26,626 nucleotides of DNA from CAYMTN01 sp964393335 (GTDB lineage: Bacteria > Chloroflexota > Anaerolineae > Aggregatilineales > Aggregatilineaceae), in contig CAYMTN010000051.1 in NCBI GenBank assembly GCA_964393335.1, positions 1 through 26,626 of the forward strand, read 5' to 3'. The notes below the pieces were generated by a model, which was given only the letters and a program-made list of their open reading frames with translations, did no database searches and had not been told where the DNA came from. Made by a program: the position numbers and the translations under genes. Below are positions 7,553 through 16,365 of this stretch, in pieces; position 1 is the first letter of the stretch, and each line of letters opens with the position of its first letter.

Positions 7553-9502
7553 ATGAAGTACCGCATTACACTTTTGTTGACCCTGGTTACCATGTTCGCG
7601 CTGCCGTTTGGCGGCATTACCTCCGCGCAAGAAGCGCCAAAGTACAGCGAATCGCCTATACTGGCCGCACGGGTCGCTGCCGGTGAACTGCCGCCCGTTG
7701 ACGAACGCCTGCCTGAAAATCCCCGCGTGATGGAGCTTCCCTGGACAAATGTAGGGACTTACGGCGGCGAACTGCGCGTCCCCTTCGGGGGTGACAGCCC
7801 ATTCTGGGGCGGCCAGATGGTTTTCTGGTCGGCGTGGCGCGGCCTGGTGAAATGGAATGCAGATTTCTCCAACTGGACGCCGAACATTGCCGAAAGCGTC
7901 GATGTCAGCGATGATGCGACGAGCTACACCTTCCACCTGCGGAAGGGTCTCAAGTGGTCGGATGGTGTCGCCTTCACCGCCGATGACATCGCATTCTATA
8001 TCGATGACATCCTGAAAAACGAAGAAATCAACGGCGGCAATTTCCCTGAAGGCTTCTGGCTGCCCGGCGACGAACCGCCCACCGTCGAAAAGATCGACGA
8101 CTACACCGTTACGATCAGCTTCGATGTGCCGTATGGCCTGTTCCTGGTGAATATGTGCGGTTGGGATGGCTGGCTCATGGTCGCTGCCCCCAAACACTAC
8201 TTGCAGCAGTTCCACATCAAGTACAACCCGGATGGCATCGACGAATTGATCGCGCAGTCCGAAAGCGCGACGGATTGGGTATCCCTGTTCCAATCGAAAT
8301 CGGGAGTTGGCCCCGGCACCGATCAGGCGGTGTTGATGCGAGATGTAAACTACCCAACCCTCATGCCCTGGATCGTCACGCAGCCGTTAGGCAGCGGAAC
8401 GCAGTTCATCGCCGAGCGCAACCCGTACTACTATTGGGTGGACAGCGCAGGCAACCAGCTTCCCTATATTGACCGCATCGTCGAAACGTCCTACCAGGAC
8501 GAACAAACGCTGCTGCTCGACGTGTTAGCCGGTAAATTTGACACGATGCCCAACCCACCCAACGAGAATCGCCCGTTGTTCTTCGAAGACCCGGAAACCT
8601 CCGGTCTGAAAGTGTACATCTTGCCCCGCGAGGGTGGTGGGGTCGCGTCGATCATGTTTAATTTGACCAATCCCGACCTGGGCGACCTCTTCAGCCAGAA
8701 AGATTTCCGTATCGGCATGTCCTACGCCATCGACCGCCAGGAGATCATCGACATTGTTTACTTTGGTGAAGGCACGCCGCGCCAGATTTCGCCGAATGCG
8801 GATTCGCCGCTCTACAATGAGCAGTTGACCAACCAATACCTGGATTACAACGTCGACCTGGCGAATGAGTATCTCGACAAGGTGCTGCCCGACAAAGACG
8901 TCGACGGCTGGCGGCTGCTGCCCAATGGCGAGAAGTTGAGCATCGTGTTTACGGTTCAGACCGGTGATTACGGTCTGCGTTTCACCGATGTGGCGGAACT
9001 GCTCAAAGGTTACTATGCGGCGGTAGGTGTGGACATCATTCTCGATGTGGTGGACAACCAGATATTGACGGATCGTGGCAACGACAACACCGTGGAAGCC
9101 ACCATTTTCACGGGGGAAGGCGGCATGGGCATCTCGGCCATCTTCGACCCGCGCTATTTCGTTCCCAATCAGGGTCAATCGTATTGGGGTAATGGCTGGT
9201 CACTCTGGCTTCTCCAGAAGGACAATCCCGCCGGTGTCGAGCCGCCGCAGTTGATCAAGGACCTATTCGCCCTGATGGACCAGGTGAAGCAAGCGCCGAC
9301 CTACGAACAGCGCATCGATCTGATGAAGCAGGTGCTCCAGATAGACGCCGATGAATTCTGGGTCATTGGGATTGCCAGCCCGCCGACCACGTATCGCCCG
9401 CTTAACGACAAGATCGCCAACGTGCCGGAAAGTTGGGTGGATGGTTGGCCGGAAGGTGGCGTCGCTATCGCCTTCCCCGAAGTGTGGTGTTTTGCCGAGT
9501 AA
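7553..9502 (+). CDS. ABC transporter substrate-binding protein, family 5 (SBP_bac_5), probably oligosaccharide-binding
   Basis: A 649-residue exported receptor that would deliver solute to the permeases encoded downstream. The N-terminus (MKYRITLLLTLVTMFALPFG then ITSAQEA) is a signal peptide with a likely type I cut after TSA; no lipobox cysteine is visible. The mature part has the family-5 marks: YTFHLRKGLKWSDGVAFTADDIAFYIDDI, then DFRIGMSYAIDRQEIIDIVYFG, and a long two-lobe body of normal length. AGGAGG lies 11 bases before the ATG. Family 5 was named for peptides, but many members in Thermotogae, Chloroflexi and archaea bind plant oligosaccharides. The GH3 enzyme at the end of this gene set and the LacI regulator argue for a sugar here. 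It is first in the gene set and follows the LacI-controlled promoter. Confidence 0.93.
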   Translation: MKYRITLLLTLVTMFALPFGGITSAQEAPKYSESPILAARVAAGELPPVDERLPENPRVMELPWTNVGTYGGELRVPFGGDSPFWGGQMVFWSAWRGLVKWNADFSNWTPNIAESVDVSDDATSYTFHLRKGLKWSDGVAFTADDIAFYIDDILKNEEINGGNFPEGFWLPGDEPPTVEKIDDYTVTISFDVPYGLFLVNMCGWDGWLMVAAPKHYLQQFHIKYNPDGIDELIAQSESATDWVSLFQSKSGVGPGTDQAVLMRDVNYPTLMPWIVTQPLGSGTQFIAERNPYYYWVDSAGNQLPYIDRIVETSYQDEQTLLLDVLAGKFDTMPNPPNENRPLFFEDPETSGLKVYILPREGGGVASIMFNLTNPDLGDLFSQKDFRIGMSYAIDRQEIIDIVYFGEGTPRQISPNADSPLYNEQLTNQYLDYNVDLANEYLDKVLPDKDVDGWRLLPNGEKLSIVFTVQTGDYGLRFTDVAELLKGYYAAVGVDIILDVVDNQILTDRGNDNTVEATIFTGEGGMGISAIFDPRYFVPNQGQSYWGNGWSLWLLQKDNPAGVEPPQLIKDLFALMDQVKQAPTYEQRIDLMKQVLQIDADEFWVIGIASPPTTYRPLNDKIANVPESWVDGWPEGGVAIAFPEVWCFAE

Positions 9503-9529
9503 TCGGGACTTCTCCGGTTAGAGAAAGCA

Positions 9530-9556
9530 GTTGGGGCGGGAAAAACCCGCCCCAAC
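9530..9556 (+). terminator. Strong hairpin after the binding-protein gene
   Basis: An 11-bp perfect stem (GTTGGGGCGGG / CCCGCCCCAAC) with loop AAAAA lies 28 bases after the stop. No T-run follows. It may attenuate transcription or protect the binding-protein message, making more of that protein than of the permeases; this is common in ABC operons. Confidence 0.6.
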
Positions 9557-9832
9557 CTTACAGACAGCGCCGAGAATGAATATTCGGATGCGTGTATATT
9601 TATATTGTCCTTACTAGAAATAGCATAAATATACTACAAAGACCAGTGCGCCCCCCTCCGCCCCTTTAAGGGTATGTTTGAGGGGAAAATGGGGGTTGCA
9701 GTTTGCACCAAACGGCGTATTGAGGGAAGGAAGTGTGATCACGGTTCGCAGTTATACTTGCCATTGAATATATGCATAACTTACGAGATTTCTGTATCGG
9801 CACGTATGTTCTGATATGTCAAGCACCTGAAG

Positions 9833-9840
9833 GGAGGTGA
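9833..9840 (+). promoter_or_regulatory. Near-perfect Shine-Dalgarno for the first permease
   Basis: GGAGGTGA is fully complementary to the usual 16S rRNA tail and lies 9 bases before the ATG at 9850. It fixes that start and suggests independent, efficient initiation after the long spacer. Confidence 0.75.
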
Positions 9841-9849
9841 CAGGGCGAC

Positions 9850-10839
9850 ATGGCTAAGTTTATTTTGAAACGATTGTTATACATGGTGCCCATGATGTTT
9901 ATTGTCTCGCTGTTGGTGTTCATGACGATCCAGCTTCCGCCGGGTGACTACGTGTCGGCGATGATTGAGCAGATGCGCAACCAGCAGGGCACCAACTGGT
10001 CCCCCCAGTTTGAAGAAGCAATGCGCGACCGCTACGGGTTGAATCAGCCTGTCACGACGCAGTATATGAAATGGATGGGAAATATCGTGCTGCACGGCGA
10101 CTTCGGCTATTCCTTCCAGAATAACGAGCCTTCACAAAAGATCATCTGGGACCGGCTAGGCATGACGATGCTGATCGCCTTTTCCAGCTTTATGTTTAGC
10201 TGGTTGGTAGCGCTGCCGATTGGCATTTATTCGGCAGTGCGGCAGTACAGCGTCGGGGATTATGTTTTCAGTATCATCGGGTTTATTGGCATGGCGACGC
10301 CCGGCTTTTTGATCGCGCTGATCGCCATGTATCTGGCGTTCATCCATTGGGGCGACAGCCTGAGCGGGCTGTTCTCCCCTGAGTATGAGTATGCGCCCTG
10401 GAACCTGGATAGAGTGGTTGACCTGCTCAAACACCTGTGGATTCCGATGATCATCGTGGGGGCGGGTGGGACCGCCGGGTTGATCCGCATTATGCGCGCC
10501 AACCTGCTCGACGAACTCAACAAGCCCTACGTGGAGACGGCCCGCGCGAAAGGCTTACCGGAGTGGCGGCTGCTGCTCAAGTACCCGGTGCGCCACGCGC
10601 TAAACCCCTTTGTCAGCACCATCGGCTGGACACTGCCCGCCCTGGTAGCGGGAGAAGCCATTGTCTCGATTGTGCTCAACCTGCCGACGACCGGCCCCGT
10701 GCTGCTGCAAGCGCTGAAGGTCCAGGATATGTACGTGGCGGGGGGGTTCTTGCTGCTGCTCAGCCTGCTGACCATGACCGGAACGCTGCTGTCGGATATT
10801 CTGCTGGCGTGGCTTGATCCGCGCATCCGGCTTGAATAG
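9850..10839 (+). CDS. ABC transporter permease, DppB/OppB type
   Basis: A 329-residue inner-membrane permease, normal in length for the first Opp/Dpp subunit. The N-terminal TM segment (MVPMMFIVSLLVFMTIQLPPGDY) is followed by an external loop containing MRDRYGLNQPVTTQYMKWM, typical of DppB. Several further hydrophobic segments follow. The EAA loop that docks the ATPase is at about residues 228-247 (VETARAKGLPEWRLLLKYPV). The C-terminus LLSDILLAWLDPRIRLE is the classic family end. The next permease begins 15 bases later, so the two are co-translated partners. The solute is inferred to be an oligosaccharide from the neighbouring GH3 gene. Confidence 0.94.
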   Translation: MAKFILKRLLYMVPMMFIVSLLVFMTIQLPPGDYVSAMIEQMRNQQGTNWSPQFEEAMRDRYGLNQPVTTQYMKWMGNIVLHGDFGYSFQNNEPSQKIIWDRLGMTMLIAFSSFMFSWLVALPIGIYSAVRQYSVGDYVFSIIGFIGMATPGFLIALIAMYLAFIHWGDSLSGLFSPEYEYAPWNLDRVVDLLKHLWIPMIIVGAGGTAGLIRIMRANLLDELNKPYVETARAKGLPEWRLLLKYPVRHALNPFVSTIGWTLPALVAGEAIVSIVLNLPTTGPVLLQALKVQDMYVAGGFLLLLSLLTMTGTLLSDILLAWLDPRIRLE

Positions 10840-10854
10840 AAGGCTAAAACGGCG

Positions 10855-12030
10855 ATGGAAGATGTGATCACCCCTGTAGGAATTCAACCGGATGTCGCCC
10901 TGGCGGACAGCGATGATATTCCCCAGATCGCCATGGCATCTCAATGGCGGTTGATGTGGTGGAAATTCCGCAAGCACCGGCTGGCAATGGTCAGCCTGGT
11001 TATCATAACGACCATGTACACGGTGGCCCTGTTCGCGGGATTTTTCGCCCCCCAGGACAAAGCGACGTACAGCCGCCATTATACACAGGCTCCCCCTCAG
11101 ACAATTCACTGGTTCGATGGCGGCACATTTGGCCCCTACGTGTACGCCTACCAACAGGAAACCGATCCCAAGACCTTCAAGCGGAGCTACGCGGTTGACA
11201 AGGAACACAAAATTCCATTGGGCTTTTTTGTGAAAGGCGACGCGTACGCGATTGGTTTGAGCAATTTTCCGATTAAGTGGATCGGCAAGCTGCATGTTTC
11301 CACGGATGTGCATTTCTTTGGGGCGAAAGAACACGGCGAGCCGTTTTATCTCTTCGGGGCTGATGATCTGGGCCGCGACGTGTGGAGCCGGGTGATTTTT
11401 GCCTCGCAAATATCGCTGTCAGTGGGGCTGGTCGGCGTCTTTCTGAGTCTGGGTTTGGGGATTATCCTGGGCGGCGTGTCCGGCCTGATCGGCGGCTGGG
11501 TGGATACCCTGATCCAGCGCTGGATCGAGCTATTGCGTTCGATCCCGGACATCCCGCTGTGGATGGCCATGGCCACGGCAGTTCCGGCGCGTTGGGACCC
11601 CGTGGTAGTCTATTTTGGGATCACCGTCATTCTTTCCTTGCTGGGCTGGACGAGTATGGCGCGCGTCGTGCGCGGTAAGTTTCTCGCGCTGCGCGAAGAG
11701 GACTTTATCCTGGCCGCCGAACTGGACGGCGTGCCGCGCCACCGGATTATAATCAGGCACATGGTCCCCTCCTTCTTGAGCCATATCATTGCCTCGATCA
11801 CGCTGTCCATTCCGGGCATGATTCTGGGCGAAACGGCGCTCAGTTTTCTGGGCCTGGGCTTGCAGCCGCCCGTGGTAAGCTGGGGGGTGATGCTCAAAGA
11901 TGCGCAGAGCATCCGCGTGATCTCGATCATGCCCTGGATGCTGCTGCCGGGAGCGGCGGTATCGATCACCGTGTTGATGTTCAACTTTTTGGGTGACGGG
12001 CTGCGCGACGCTGCTGATCCTTATCATTAA
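10855..12030 (+). CDS. ABC transporter permease, DppC/OppC type, with enlarged first external loop
   Basis: A 391-residue inner-membrane permease pairing with the subunit encoded just upstream. TM1 lies at about residues 42-62 (MVSLVIITTMYTVALFAGFF). The normal DppC feature DDLGRDVWSRV starts at residue 170 instead of about 85-90, so the loop after TM1 is some 80 residues longer than in E. coli DppC. The loop carries QTIHWFDGGTFGPYVYAYQ and a charged stretch, and a similar enlargement is known from oligosaccharide-type family-5 systems. The EAA loop is at about 286-305 (LAAELDGVPRHRIIIRHMVP). The C-terminus MFNFLGDGLRDAADPYH is typical. It likely forms the channel with the DppB-type protein. 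Confidence 0.93.
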   Translation: MEDVITPVGIQPDVALADSDDIPQIAMASQWRLMWWKFRKHRLAMVSLVIITTMYTVALFAGFFAPQDKATYSRHYTQAPPQTIHWFDGGTFGPYVYAYQQETDPKTFKRSYAVDKEHKIPLGFFVKGDAYAIGLSNFPIKWIGKLHVSTDVHFFGAKEHGEPFYLFGADDLGRDVWSRVIFASQISLSVGLVGVFLSLGLGIILGGVSGLIGGWVDTLIQRWIELLRSIPDIPLWMAMATAVPARWDPVVVYFGITVILSLLGWTSMARVVRGKFLALREEDFILAAELDGVPRHRIIIRHMVPSFLSHIIASITLSIPGMILGETALSFLGLGLQPPVVSWGVMLKDAQSIRVISIMPWMLLPGAAVSITVLMFNFLGDGLRDAADPYH

Positions 12031-12110
12031 CGAAGAGAAGCGTAACACAGAGAAGCGATCATGCCTGACACACCATCATTGACGAAGAGAAATGTTCATG
12101 TCTGACACAT
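12027..12110 (+). repeat. Duplicated translation-start region before the first ATPase gene
   Basis: ATTAACGAAGAGAAG near 12027 recurs as ATTGACGAAGAGAAA near 12078, and TCATGCCTGACACACCAT near 12059 recurs as TCATGTCTGACACATCAC near 12096. The first copy begins a 14-codon frame (12061-12105, MPDTPSLTKRNVHV). Its stop overlaps the real start at 12098 (MSDTSP) in another frame. It looks like an old tandem duplication of the initiation region and may now act as a coupled leader frame. Confidence 0.55.
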
Positions 12111-13144
12111 CACCCGAATTATTATTGGAAATGCGCGACCTCAGGCTGCATTTTTTCACCGGCGAAGGGATCGTCAAAGCCGTTAACGGAGCCAGTTATG
12201 CTATCCAGCGGGGCAAAACACTGTGTGTCGTCGGGGAAAGCGGCTGTGGTAAAAGCGTGGCGGCGCGCGCCATCTTGCAGATCGTGCACCGTCCCGGCAA
12301 GATCATCGATGGGACAATCGTCTATTACCGGCGGCGGCCCGACGACAGCGTACAGCCTGTAGACATTACCGCGCTGCACCCGCGCGGCGCGGCGATCCGT
12401 GACATTCGCGGCAACGAGATCTCCATGATTTTCCAGGAGCCGATGACTTCCCTCAGTCCGCTTTACACAGTGGGCAACCAGATCATGGAGGCGATCCGGC
12501 TGCATAACCGGGTAAGCACACAGGAGGCCCGCGAGCGTGCGATTGAACAACTGGCGAAAGTCGGGATTCCCAGGCCGGAAGTTCGCATCGATGAATACCC
12601 GTTCCGGCTCAGCGGGGGAATGCGCCAGCGCTGCATGATCGCGATGGCGCTGTCGTGCAAACCCAACCTGCTGATCGCGGACGAGCCAACGACCGCGTTG
12701 GATGTCACCACACAGGCGCAAATCCTCGATTTGATGCTCGAGCTCCAGGCAGAATACGGCATGGCGATGTTGTTCATCACGCATGACCTGGGCGTCGTGG
12801 CGGAAATTGCCGACGACGTAGCTGTGATGTACATGGGCAGCGTGGTGGAGTTTGGCGACGTGGACACGGTGTTTAATGCCCCGCAGCACCCCTATACCAT
12901 CGCCCTGCTGAGTTCGATTCCCAAGATTGGCCCTACCCGTGCCCGGCTCGATCCGATCCGGGGGATGGTCCCATCGCCGTACCAACAACTGACCGGCTGC
13001 CCGTTTCACCCGCGCTGCGATCACAAGATAAGCGGCGTGTGCAACCGGATCATGCCGGAGCCAATCACGCTCGGCCCCAACCACACAGTACGGTGTCTGC
13101 TGCACGACGAAACTTATAAAGAGGCCGCCCATGACTCAGAGTGA
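12098..13144 (+). CDS. ABC transporter ATPase, DppD/OppD type
   Basis: A 348-residue cytoplasmic ATPase driving the adjacent permeases. Walker A is GESGCGKS at 46-53, then the Q-loop IFQEPMTSLSP. The signature LSGGMRQR is at 171-178, Walker B LIADEP at 192-197, followed by the switch His in FITHD. The C-terminal oligopeptide-transporter extension has four cysteines, Cys301, Cys307, Cys315 and Cys333, spaced as in DppD/OppD proteins that bind a [4Fe-4S] cluster. I chose the second of two in-frame ATGs (12092, 12098) because the duplicated upstream copy aligns with 12098. Its end overlaps the next ATPase gene by 14 bases, indicating coupled translation. Confidence 0.95.
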   Translation: MSDTSPELLLEMRDLRLHFFTGEGIVKAVNGASYAIQRGKTLCVVGESGCGKSVAARAILQIVHRPGKIIDGTIVYYRRRPDDSVQPVDITALHPRGAAIRDIRGNEISMIFQEPMTSLSPLYTVGNQIMEAIRLHNRVSTQEARERAIEQLAKVGIPRPEVRIDEYPFRLSGGMRQRCMIAMALSCKPNLLIADEPTTALDVTTQAQILDLMLELQAEYGMAMLFITHDLGVVAEIADDVAVMYMGSVVEFGDVDTVFNAPQHPYTIALLSSIPKIGPTRARLDPIRGMVPSPYQQLTGCPFHPRCDHKISGVCNRIMPEPITLGPNHTVRCLLHDETYKEAAHDSE

Positions 13145-14243
13145 GACTAAAGCCTCGGAAAAACCCTGGCCCACCGCCGAAACGCACCTGCTAGACGTGC
13201 GCCATCTCAGGATGTGGTTTTCCCGCCGGAGTGGGGTGTTTGGACGAGATGTCAGTTACGTGAAAGCGGTTGACGACGTGAGTTTTTATATCCAGCCTGG
13301 CGAAACGCTGGGGCTGGTCGGGGAGAGTGGCTGCGGAAAAACCACCGTGGGGCGCTGCATTGTGCGCGCCTACCAGCCCACTGCGGGGGAAATCCTCTAT
13401 TACGATTACAGCGGCGGCGGCCCGTTTTGGGTCGACCTGGCGCAGTTGGATCGCCAGTTTTTGCGGCGTTACCGCCAGGAAATCCGCATGATCTTTCAAG
13501 ACCCCTATTCATCGCTCAACCCGCGCATGACCGTGTTTGAGATCGTCAGCGAGGTGTTGAGAGTCAACCACCTGGCCGCTGGCCGCGAACTGGAGGATCG
13601 GGTCGCGCACCTGCTCCAACGGGTCGGGCTGCGCTCGGAATACATGCGGCGCTATCCGCACGCCTTCAGCGGCGGCGAACGACAGCGTATCGTCATAGCC
13701 CGCGCGCTGGCGACCAATCCCCGTTTGATCATCGCTGATGAGGCGATCTCGGCGCTGGATGTGTCCATTCGGGCGCAGATTCTGAACTTGTTGGAAGACT
13801 TGCAGGCCGAGTTAGGTTTGACCTATTTGTTTATCGCCCATGATCTGAGCGTGATCCGCCACATTTGCAGTCGCGTGAACGTGATGTACGTGGGCAAACT
13901 GGTCGAGTCGGCGGAGGCAACCGCCCTCTACACCCATCCCCAACACCCGTATACTGAGGCGCTGATGTCCGCCGTACCGATCCATAACCCGCGCCTGCGG
14001 AATAGAGAGCGCCGTATCAGGTTAGAGGGCGACGTGGCCGATCCCGCCAACCCGCCGAGCGGTTGTTACTTTCACCCCCGCTGCCGGTACGCGCAGGAGC
14101 GCTGCCAGACCGAAGAACCCGCCTTACGTTTGCTCGAAAACCGTCCCGGCGAAGGTCAGCATTTTGTGGCCTGCCACTTTGCCGAAGAACTCACACTACG
14201 CGGCGTGATCGCCGGAGAACAGATTCCAAATGCTGAGGAATGA
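13131..14243 (+). CDS. ABC transporter ATPase, DppF/OppF type
   Basis: A 370-residue partner ATPase. Walker A is GESGCGKT at 64-71, the Q-loop is IFQDPYSSLNPRMT, and the signature FSGGERQR is at 179-186. Walker B ends IADEAISALD, with Asp203 and Glu204, the Pro-to-Ala variant often seen in OppF. The switch His is in FIAHD. The C-terminal domain has Cys312, Cys318, Cys325 and Cys348 in the same spacing class as DppD, so both ATPases may carry Fe-S clusters. The start overlaps the preceding ATPase by 14 bases. The stop lies 4 bases before the GH3 start, so transporter and enzyme are tightly coupled. Confidence 0.95.
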   Translation: MTQSETKASEKPWPTAETHLLDVRHLRMWFSRRSGVFGRDVSYVKAVDDVSFYIQPGETLGLVGESGCGKTTVGRCIVRAYQPTAGEILYYDYSGGGPFWVDLAQLDRQFLRRYRQEIRMIFQDPYSSLNPRMTVFEIVSEVLRVNHLAAGRELEDRVAHLLQRVGLRSEYMRRYPHAFSGGERQRIVIARALATNPRLIIADEAISALDVSIRAQILNLLEDLQAELGLTYLFIAHDLSVIRHICSRVNVMYVGKLVESAEATALYTHPQHPYTEALMSAVPIHNPRLRNRERRIRLEGDVADPANPPSGCYFHPRCRYAQERCQTEEPALRLLENRPGEGQHFVACHFAEELTLRGVIAGEQIPNAEE

Positions 14244-14247
14244 TTTT

Positions 14248-16365
14248 ATGACGTTTGAAACCCAAATCGACGAGGTTTTGTGCCAGATGACCCTGCCCGA
14301 AAAAGTGGGGCAGATGTGCCAGCTCCCGATCTCCGTGCCGGACCTGGAAACGCGCATCCGGCAGGGACACGCGGGTTCGGTGATCTGTTCCGGCTCGCCC
14401 ACGCCGGGCGATACGCCGCAAGACCCGGTTTTGGCTCCACGTCTCAACGAGCTACAGCGTATCGCCGTACAGGAAGCGCGCCTGGGTATCCCGATCCTGT
14501 TTGGGCGCGACGTGGTACACGGGTATAAGACGATTGCCCCGATCCCGTTGGGCCAGGCGGCGACGTGGTCGCCTGACATCGTGCGGGCAGCAGCGCAGGT
14601 TGCGGCGCGCGAGGCTTCGGCGGATGGGATTCGCTGGACGTTCGCCCCGGTGATGGATATTGCGCGCGATCCGCGCTGGGGGCGGATCGCCGAGGGTTTT
14701 GGCGAGGACCCTTATCTCTGTGCGGCGTTGGCCAAAGCCGCCATCGAGGGTTTCCAGGGGGAAGACCTGACCAGCCCGGAATCGGTGTTGGCGTGTGCCA
14801 AGCATTACATCGGCTATGGCGGGGTCGAAGGCGGGCGCGATTACAATACCGCCGAAGTGACTCTCACTACCCTGAAAAACGTCTATCTGCCCCCTTTCCG
14901 GGCGGCGATACGCGCGCGCGTGGGATCGGTGATGTCCGGTTTTCACGACCTGGACGGGCTTCCGCTCTCGGCGCACCGCGCGTTGATCAACGGGATTCTG
15001 AAAGACGAACTGGGATTTGACGGTTTTGTTATCAGCGATTGGGCAGCGATTGACGAAATGCGCTGGCATGGGGTCGCCGCCGACCGGGCTGCCTGCGCGC
15101 AGTTAGCCGTGCTGGCCGGGTTGGATATGGATATGGCGTCCGAAGTGTACCTCGATGAGCTGGTTAACCTCGCTCAGAGCGGCGCGATTCCAGAAAGCGT
15201 GATCGATGAGGCGGTCCGGCGGATTTTACGTGTGAAATTCCGCCTGGGGCTGTTCGCACAGCCCTACACCGAGGTATCGCGCGCCGCGCTCCACCTGCAC
15301 CCCGACCACTTACAGGTAGTACGTGAAGCTGCCACTCGCTCGCTGGTCTTGCTGGAAAACAACGGAGTGCTTCCCCTTCCCCACGCTGACCTGACCATCG
15401 GCGTATTTGGACCGTTAGCCAAAGTACGCAGCACGTTGTTAGGGTCCTGGACGTTGGACGGTCACGAAGACGGGATGTTCTCGATTTTCGATGCTATACG
15501 CGCCAAAGTCGGGACCACTGTCGAACTGCTCGAGGCCGATCTGGTGGACGATGCGCTCAAGATCGCCCCGCGCTGTGATGTCGTAATTGCGGTGGTGGGC
15601 GAGGGGACTGCGCGTTCGGGCGAAAATAACTGCGTGACCACGCTGGATTTGCCGCCCGGCCAGATGGCTTTTTTGGAGGCGCTACACGCGCTCCAGGTTC
15701 CCGTCGTGGCGGTGGTGCTGGCCGGGCGCTCGTTGAGCCTGGAATGGCTGCATCACCACGCGGCAGCCGTGTTGATGGCGTGGCATCCCGGCAGGGAAGG
15801 AGCCAGGGCAATCACCGATGTTCTGTTTGGCGATGTGAATCCCAGCGGGAAACTGCCGGTCACGTTTCCGCGCAGTGTAGGACAGGTCCCCCTCTATTAC
15901 AATCACAAGTCAACCGGCAGGCCGCTGCCCCGCCATGACCGGCGCTATTCTCGTTACCAGGATCAACTGGACAGCCCACTTTATCCGTTCGGTTATGGGC
16001 TGAGTTACACCCAGTTTGAGTATAAGAATCTGCACATCAACCTGGGCACACCCGGCGCGGTGGCGATCAGCGCGGAGATAACCAACACCGGGCCGCGGGC
16101 CGGGGATGAGATCGTGCAGCTTTATATCCGTGACGTGGCCGCCAGCATCAGCCGCCCGGTGAAAGAACTCAAAGGGTTTGCCCGGCTGTCGCTTGCCCCC
16201 GGCGAAATGCAGATTGTCCAGTTCCAGTTGACCCAGGATGATCTGGCTTTTTACGACTACACCGGGCAGTGGGTGTTTGAACCAGGAGAATTTGAGGTAT
16301 GGGTCGCGCCGGATTCCGGCACAGGTTTGGCGGGCCGGTTTGTGCTCAGGAGCGATGACGCATGA
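14248..16365 (+). CDS. Glycoside hydrolase family 3, beta-glucosidase-like
   Basis: A 705-residue retaining glycosidase, BglX-like in layout, with no signal peptide and so cytoplasmic. The N-terminal barrel has FGRDVVHGYKTIAPIPLG, RDPRWGRIAEGFGEDP (about 140-155), and CAKHYIGYGGVEGGRDYN with Lys185-His186. The nucleophile is Asp264 in VISDWAAI. The second domain has EGTARSGENN, whose Glu459 is my candidate acid/base, and the third is a fibronectin-III-like fold (ITNTGPRAGDEIVQLYIRD). I chose the ATG at 14248, which has AGGA about 9 bases upstream within the previous gene's end; a start at 14230 would overlap that gene. The enzyme likely hydrolyses beta-linked gluco- or xylo-oligosaccharides brought in by the transporter encoded just before it. 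Confidence 0.94.
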   Translation: MTFETQIDEVLCQMTLPEKVGQMCQLPISVPDLETRIRQGHAGSVICSGSPTPGDTPQDPVLAPRLNELQRIAVQEARLGIPILFGRDVVHGYKTIAPIPLGQAATWSPDIVRAAAQVAAREASADGIRWTFAPVMDIARDPRWGRIAEGFGEDPYLCAALAKAAIEGFQGEDLTSPESVLACAKHYIGYGGVEGGRDYNTAEVTLTTLKNVYLPPFRAAIRARVGSVMSGFHDLDGLPLSAHRALINGILKDELGFDGFVISDWAAIDEMRWHGVAADRAACAQLAVLAGLDMDMASEVYLDELVNLAQSGAIPESVIDEAVRRILRVKFRLGLFAQPYTEVSRAALHLHPDHLQVVREAATRSLVLLENNGVLPLPHADLTIGVFGPLAKVRSTLLGSWTLDGHEDGMFSIFDAIRAKVGTTVELLEADLVDDALKIAPRCDVVIAVVGEGTARSGENNCVTTLDLPPGQMAFLEALHALQVPVVAVVLAGRSLSLEWLHHHAAAVLMAWHPGREGARAITDVLFGDVNPSGKLPVTFPRSVGQVPLYYNHKSTGRPLPRHDRRYSRYQDQLDSPLYPFGYGLSYTQFEYKNLHINLGTPGAVAISAEITNTGPRAGDEIVQLYIRDVAASISRPVKELKGFARLSLAPGEMQIVQFQLTQDDLAFYDYTGQWVFEPGEFEVWVAPDSGTGLAGRFVLRSDDA

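Larger units (their letters stand above)
9503..9849. other. 347-bp spacer between binding protein and permease genes
   Basis: The spacer holds the strong hairpin at 9530-9556. Next come an AT-rich tract at about 9583-9640 and a G/C-patterned part, with a very good Shine-Dalgarno at its end. No protein-like frame is seen. The AT-rich tract could hold a second promoter for the permease-ATPase-GH3 genes, but I cannot pick a convincing -35/-10 pair. Confidence 0.4.

Noticed and set aside
7523..8293. 256-codon open frame antisense to the binding-protein gene
   Set aside because: It covers the promoter-side leader and the signal-peptide region of a well-supported gene, and has no domain pattern.
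12122..13132. 336-codon open frame antisense to the first ATPase gene
   Set aside because: The plus strand encodes a full DppD-type ATPase with all motifs; the minus-strand product is His/Arg/Val-rich and unlike any protein, a usual shadow in GC-rich genes.
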